From: JAKFDI01 sp044508835
Lineage (GTDB): Bacteria > Pseudomonadota > Gammaproteobacteria > Burkholderiales > Burkholderiaceae_C
DNA length: 64,000 bases
Assembly: GCA_044508835.1 (NCBI GenBank)
Contig: JBIQHD010000018.1
Location: forward strand, 34,462-98,461
Direction of reading: 5' to 3'
Under the pieces are notes generated by a model. It saw only the letters and a program-made list of their open reading frames with translations, did no database searches and had not been told where the DNA came from. Positions 60,745-64,000 of this stretch are shown in pieces. A program made the position numbers and the translations under genes. Every line of letters starts with the position of its first letter. Positions within the stretch are counted from its first letter, which is position 1.

Positions 60745-61725
60745 TCAACGGATCGCCTGCCCGATGACCCAGAACGACCAGCCGAAGAAGACGACCGGGA
60801 AGATCACGAGGCTCCAGTAGTCGAGCCGGTTGGCGACGTCCAGGCGGCCGCTCACCTCGAACTTGAGCGCCAGCGCCGACTGCAGCAGCGACGCGAAGAT
60901 CGACCCCATGGCGATGATGTGGATGAAGTCGGCCACCGTCATCACGCCCGAGTCCGGCACCGACGACGACACCACGAAGGCGCTGGCCGCCACCGCGAAG
61001 AGCGCGCCCACGCCCAGGCCGAAGCGCGGGTCGAGGTCGGTGGGCTTGACCATGAAGGCGACGAAGGCCACCGCCGTGGCCGCGAGCACCGTGCTCAGCA
61101 GCTTGTAGGCCGAGCCGTAGCTGTCGCGCGTCATGGTCATGGCGACGGTGAAGCGCGAGTACTCCGAGCGCGCGTCGGTGGGCAGCGACGAGTCGCCGTA
61201 GTTCGTCTTGTAGACCTTGGGCCCCGTCTCGGCCGCGAAGTCCGACAGCGACCAGCCGGCGAGGTCGATCTCGTCGCCGATGCGCGAGTTCGTCGTGTCG
61301 GGCACGAAGACGAGATCGCCCGCGACGTGCTGGCTGTCCTCGAGGTGGATCTTCAGGCGGTGCTCGTCGAACGGGAAGTTCTTCAGGTCCCAGGTCTCGG
61401 CGATGACGGCGCTCACGCGCACCGAGGCGTAGCGCAGGTCGCCGATGGTCTTCTCGACCGCGCTGCTCTTGTTCTCGATGCGGCCGTTGACGAGCTCGAA
61501 GCTCTCGAGCGGCTGGTAGTCCTTCAGCGCCCCCTCGGGCTTCCAGCGGAACCAGACGTAGAAGTCGACCGCGTAGCGGTTGTCGGGAAAGCTCACGTCC
61601 TGGATCTTGTTGATGTAGGTGCCCACGGTCACCTGCGCGGGTTCGGCGCGCGCGGCGCCGGCCGCGCCCATCATCGCCACGATCAGCCACAGCGCGGTCC
61701 GCACCGCGCGCCACATGTTCTTCAT
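60745..61725 (-). CDS. Pentameric ligand-gated ion channel homolog
   Basis: A 326-residue bacterial relative of Cys-loop receptors (GLIC/ELIC group). A signal peptide (about 1-27) leads into the extracellular beta-sandwich. The Pro-loop equivalent of the Cys-loop is WDLKNFPFDEHRLKI (FPFD at 117-120), lacking the disulfide, as in other prokaryotic members. Four membrane helices follow (about 207-226, 233-254, 265-287 and 303-323). M2, the pore helix, has a Pro-Arg start and is unusually Ser/Val/Ala-rich. The ligand is unknown. It sits between ureD and the urt genes. The start at 61725 gives the proper signal peptide. Confidence 0.88.
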   Translation of the reverse strand: MKNMWRAVRTALWLIVAMMGAAGAARAEPAQVTVGTYINKIQDVSFPDNRYAVDFYVWFRWKPEGALKDYQPLESFELVNGRIENKSSAVEKTIGDLRYASVRVSAVIAETWDLKNFPFDEHRLKIHLEDSQHVAGDLVFVPDTTNSRIGDEIDLAGWSLSDFAAETGPKVYKTNYGDSSLPTDARSEYSRFTVAMTMTRDSYGSAYKLLSTVLAATAVAFVAFMVKPTDLDPRFGLGVGALFAVAASAFVVSSSVPDSGVMTVADFIHIIAMGSIFASLLQSALALKFEVSGRLDVANRLDYWSLVIFPVVFFGWSFWVIGQAIR

Positions 61726-61872
61726 CGGGAGTCCCTTCGCTGCGATCTTGTTGCCTGCTGGCGGCGCGCATTGTGAAGGCACCCGCCGGCAGCTCCAAGC
61801 GCCGGAAGCGGCCGTGGCCCGTACGGGCCATCGAAAATTCACGCCGCGCGGGGCCGGCGGCGCCCCGGCCGC

Positions 61873-62565
61873 TCAGATCGACATGCGCCGGCGCACGCCC
61901 TCGGCCGCCATGTCGCGCCCGCGCCCGCGCTGCACGATCTCGCCGCGCTCCATCACGAGGTAGCGGTCGGCCAGCTCGGCGGCGAAGTCGTAGTACTGCT
62001 CGACCAGCACGATGGCCATCGTGCGGCGGTCGGCCAGCATGCGGATGACGCGGCCGATGTCCTTGATGATCGACGGCTGGATGCCCTCGGTCGGCTCGTC
62101 GAGCACCAGCAGCTTCGGCCCGGCGGCGAGCGCGCGCGCGATGGCGAGCTGCTGCTGCTGCCCGCCCGAGAGGTCGCCGCCGCGGCGGTGCAGCATCTGC
62201 TTGAGCACCGGGAACAGCTCGAACAGCTCGGCCGGGATGGGCGTGCGCGCGGGCTTGTAGGCCAGGCCCATGCGCAGGTTCTCCTCCACCGTGAGGCGGC
62301 CGAAGACCTCGCGCCCCTGGGGCACGTAGCCGATGCCCTTGCGCACGCGCTCGTACGGCGTGTCGCGCGTGATGTCGCCGCCGTCGAGCCGGATGCTGCC
62401 CGTCTTCACCGGCACGAGGCCCATCAGGCTCCTGAGCAGCGTCGTCTTGCCCACGCCGTTGCGCCCGAGCACGACGGTCACCTCGCCCAGCGCCGCCTCG
62501 AACGAGACCTTGCGCAGGATGTGCGAGCCGCCGTAGTACTGGTCGATGCCTTCGATCGTCAGCAT
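61873..62565 (-). CDS. urtE: Urea ABC transporter ATP-binding protein UrtE
   Basis: A 230-residue ABC ATPase. Walker A is VLGRNGVGKTTLLRSL, the signature is GGDLSGGQQQQLAIARALAA and Walker B is LLVLDEPTEGIQPSII. The C-terminal end and order after UrtD match the urea/short-chain amide transporter UrtABCDE. It powers urea uptake together with UrtD. It follows urtD with a 2-base gap. Confidence 0.95.
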   Translation of the reverse strand: MLTIEGIDQYYGGSHILRKVSFEAALGEVTVVLGRNGVGKTTLLRSLMGLVPVKTGSIRLDGGDITRDTPYERVRKGIGYVPQGREVFGRLTVEENLRMGLAYKPARTPIPAELFELFPVLKQMLHRRGGDLSGGQQQQLAIARALAAGPKLLVLDEPTEGIQPSIIKDIGRVIRMLADRRTMAIVLVEQYYDFAAELADRYLVMERGEIVQRGRGRDMAAEGVRRRMSI

Positions 62566-62567
62566 GG

Positions 62568-63431
62568 TCAGCGCCCCAGGTAGACCTCGACGACCTTCTC
62601 GTTCGCCTGCACGTCGGCGAGCGAGCCTTCGGCCAGCACGCGGCCCTCGTGCAGCACCGTCACGCGCCGGGCCGGGCTGCCGTGCGTCAGCGCGTGGACG
62701 AACGTCATGTCGTGCTCCACCACCACCAGCGAATGCCCGCCCGCCAGCGAGAGGAACAGCTCCGCCGTGCGCTCGGTCTCCTCGTCGGTCATGCCGGCCA
62801 CCGGCTCGTCGAGCAGCAGCAGCTTCGGGTCCTGCATCAGCAGCATGCCGATCTCCAGCCACTGCTTCTGGCCGTGCGACAGCAGCCCCGCCGTGCGCCG
62901 CGCGCCGTCCTTCAGGTGGATGAGCGCCAGCACCTCGCCGATGCGGTCGAGCTGCTCGCCGTTCAGGCGGAAGAACATCGAGGCGCGCACGCCGCGGTCG
63001 GCCTTGAGCGCCAGCTCCAGGTTCTGGAACACCGTCAGCTGCTCGAACACCGTCGGCTTCTGGAACTTGCGGCCGATGCCGGCGGCGGCGATGTCGTCCT
63101 CGCGCAGGCGCAGCAGGTCGATGGTGGAGCCGAAGAAGGCGGCGCCGGCGTCGGGCCGCGTCTTGCCGGTGATGACGTCCATCATCGTCGTCTTGCCCGC
63201 GCCGTTGGGGCCGATGATGCAGCGCAGCTCGCCGGCGCCGATGCTGAGCGACAGCGCGTTCAGCGCCTTGAAGCCGTCGAAGCTGACGGTGATGTCGTCC
63301 AGGTACAGGATGGCGCCGTGCGCCACGTCCAGCGCGCCGCGCGCGACCGGGCGGCCGTAGCTCGCCGCGCGGCCGCCCGACGCGGCGGCGCTGCGCCGGC
63401 GCGCGCCGGCCTCCAGCAGGCCGGGCGTCAT
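62568..63431 (-). CDS. urtD: Urea ABC transporter ATP-binding protein UrtD
   Basis: A 287-residue ABC ATPase. Walker A is IIGPNGAGKTTMMDVI, the signature is SHGQKQWLEIGMLLMQD and Walker B is LLLLDEPVAGMTDEE. The UrtD-specific long N-terminus starts with about 40 low-complexity residues, so the true start may be internal. Its start overlaps the urtC stop (ATGA). Confidence 0.95.
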   Translation of the reverse strand: MTPGLLEAGARRRSAAASGGRAASYGRPVARGALDVAHGAILYLDDITVSFDGFKALNALSLSIGAGELRCIIGPNGAGKTTMMDVITGKTRPDAGAAFFGSTIDLLRLREDDIAAAGIGRKFQKPTVFEQLTVFQNLELALKADRGVRASMFFRLNGEQLDRIGEVLALIHLKDGARRTAGLLSHGQKQWLEIGMLLMQDPKLLLLDEPVAGMTDEETERTAELFLSLAGGHSLVVVEHDMTFVHALTHGSPARRVTVLHEGRVLAEGSLADVQANEKVVEVYLGR

Positions 63432-64000
63432 GCGCGGGGGTCCGCCGGGCGGCGGCGCAGCAGGCCGACGATGCCCTGCGGCAGGAACAGGGTGACGGCG
63501 ATGAACAGCGCGCCGAGCACGTAGAGCCAGAACTCGGGGAAGGCCTGCGTGAACCAGCTCTTGGCGCCGTTGACGAAGAAGGCGCCGACGATGGGGCCGA
63601 CGAGCGTGGCGCGCCCGCCCACCGCCGTCCACACCGCCATCTCGATGCTCGCCGCCGGCGACATCTCGCCCGGGTTGATGATGCCCACCTGCGGCACGTA
63701 CAGCGCGCCGGCCACGCCGCACATCACCGCCGAGATCACCCACACGGCGAGCTTGTAGCGCAGCGGGTCGTAGCCGGTGAACATCACGCGCGACTCGGCC
63801 TCGCGGATGGCCTGCAGCACGCGGCCGAACTTGCTCGCCACCAGCCAGCGCGCGAACAGGAAGAAGCCGATGAGCGTGAGGCCGGTGGCGACGAACAGCG
63901 CCATGCGCGTGGACGGCACGGCGATCGGAACGCCCAGGATGCGCTTGAAGTCGGTGAAGCCGTTGTTGCCGCCGAAGCCCGTCTCGTTGCGGAAGAAGAG
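63428..64000 (-). CDS. urtC: Urea ABC transporter permease UrtC (partial)
   Basis: The last ~190 residues of a LivM-type permease. It runs off the right edge of the window, and the frame is open to base 64000 with FFRNETGFGGNNGFTDFKRI upstream of the first internal Met. Visible marks are AIREAESRVMFTGYDPLRYK and the helix with VSAVMCGVAGALYVPQVGI. It forms half of the urea channel. The rest of the operon (urtB, urtA) presumably lies to the right. Confidence 0.95.
   Translation of the reverse strand, partial: LFFRNETGFGGNNGFTDFKRILGVPIAVPSTRMALFVATGLTLIGFFLFARWLVASKFGRVLQAIREAESRVMFTGYDPLRYKLAVWVISAVMCGVAGALYVPQVGIINPGEMSPAASIEMAVWTAVGGRATLVGPIVGAFFVNGAKSWFTQAFPEFWLYVLGALFIAVTLFLPQGIVGLLRRRPADPRA

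Overview
The window is very GC-rich chromosomal DNA, roughly 70% G+C by eye, with dense, often overlapping genes. It looks like a betaproteobacterium of the order Burkholderiales (Comamonadaceae or Rubrivivax/Leptothrix-like). The grounds are the protein families, ATGA-type translational coupling, the split pqiA pair, puuD with a cytochrome c tail, a uraD/allantoate amidohydrolase fusion, the urtCDE transporter and a Fur-controlled bfr/bfd pair. Assignment is by recognising families in the translations; no database search was run.

Layout. 0-2.5 kb: an FAD aromatic hydroxylase and a divergent TetR regulator. 2.6-7 kb: loosely packed accessory DNA with a pRiA4b ORF-3-like protein, a fragment of a 3-oxoadipate enol-lactonase-like gene, a PHB-depolymerase-family esterase and a transglutaminase-like protein. 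7-10.6 kb: a coupled three-gene unit made of a small unknown protein, a two-domain KaiC-like ATPase and a GGDEF-histidine kinase. 10.7-14.8 kb: a genomic scar with a chimeric ORF (start of a cyclic glucan synthase joined to the end of a zinc-transporter permease), a thioredoxin-reductase-like enzyme, a zinc-free L36 paralog, a COG0523 GTPase that is truncated and frameshifted, and the tail of a serine recombinase. 15-25 kb: core genes tRNA-Ser, serS, bfd/bfr, fkpB-ispH, radC-smr, a diguanylate cyclase and the pqiA-pqiA-pqiB-pqiC envelope operon.

25-41 kb: a membrane protein, a Bcr/CflA efflux pump and a quinone reductase, then a cluster that may be an undescribed pathway. It holds a creatininase-family enzyme, GTP cyclohydrolase II with a decayed DHBP-synthase domain, a stand-alone RibD-type reductase, a SAM methyltransferase, a family 4 glycosyltransferase, a PTPS/QueD-like protein and an MDR dehydrogenase. 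A CDP-alcohol phosphatidyltransferase, a YceI protein and an LtaS-like phosphatase/sulfatase follow. A DadA-like oxidase, a patatin and a secreted duplicated-domain protein come next.

41-48 kb: an RND efflux operon and a DksA/TraR protein. 48.3-50.2 kb: a visibly AT-richer island carrying a P-loop ATPase of the Sll1717 type. 50.2-58 kb: glycerate kinase, a thioesterase and a purine-degradation block (puuD, uraH, puuE, uraD-allC fusion, M20 peptidase). 58-64 kb: an unknown lysine-rich protein, ureD, a dienelactone-hydrolase-like protein, a pentameric ligand-gated ion channel homolog and the urea transporter genes urtE, urtD and partial urtC. Ureide breakdown, UreD and urea uptake suggest purine and urea nitrogen scavenging.
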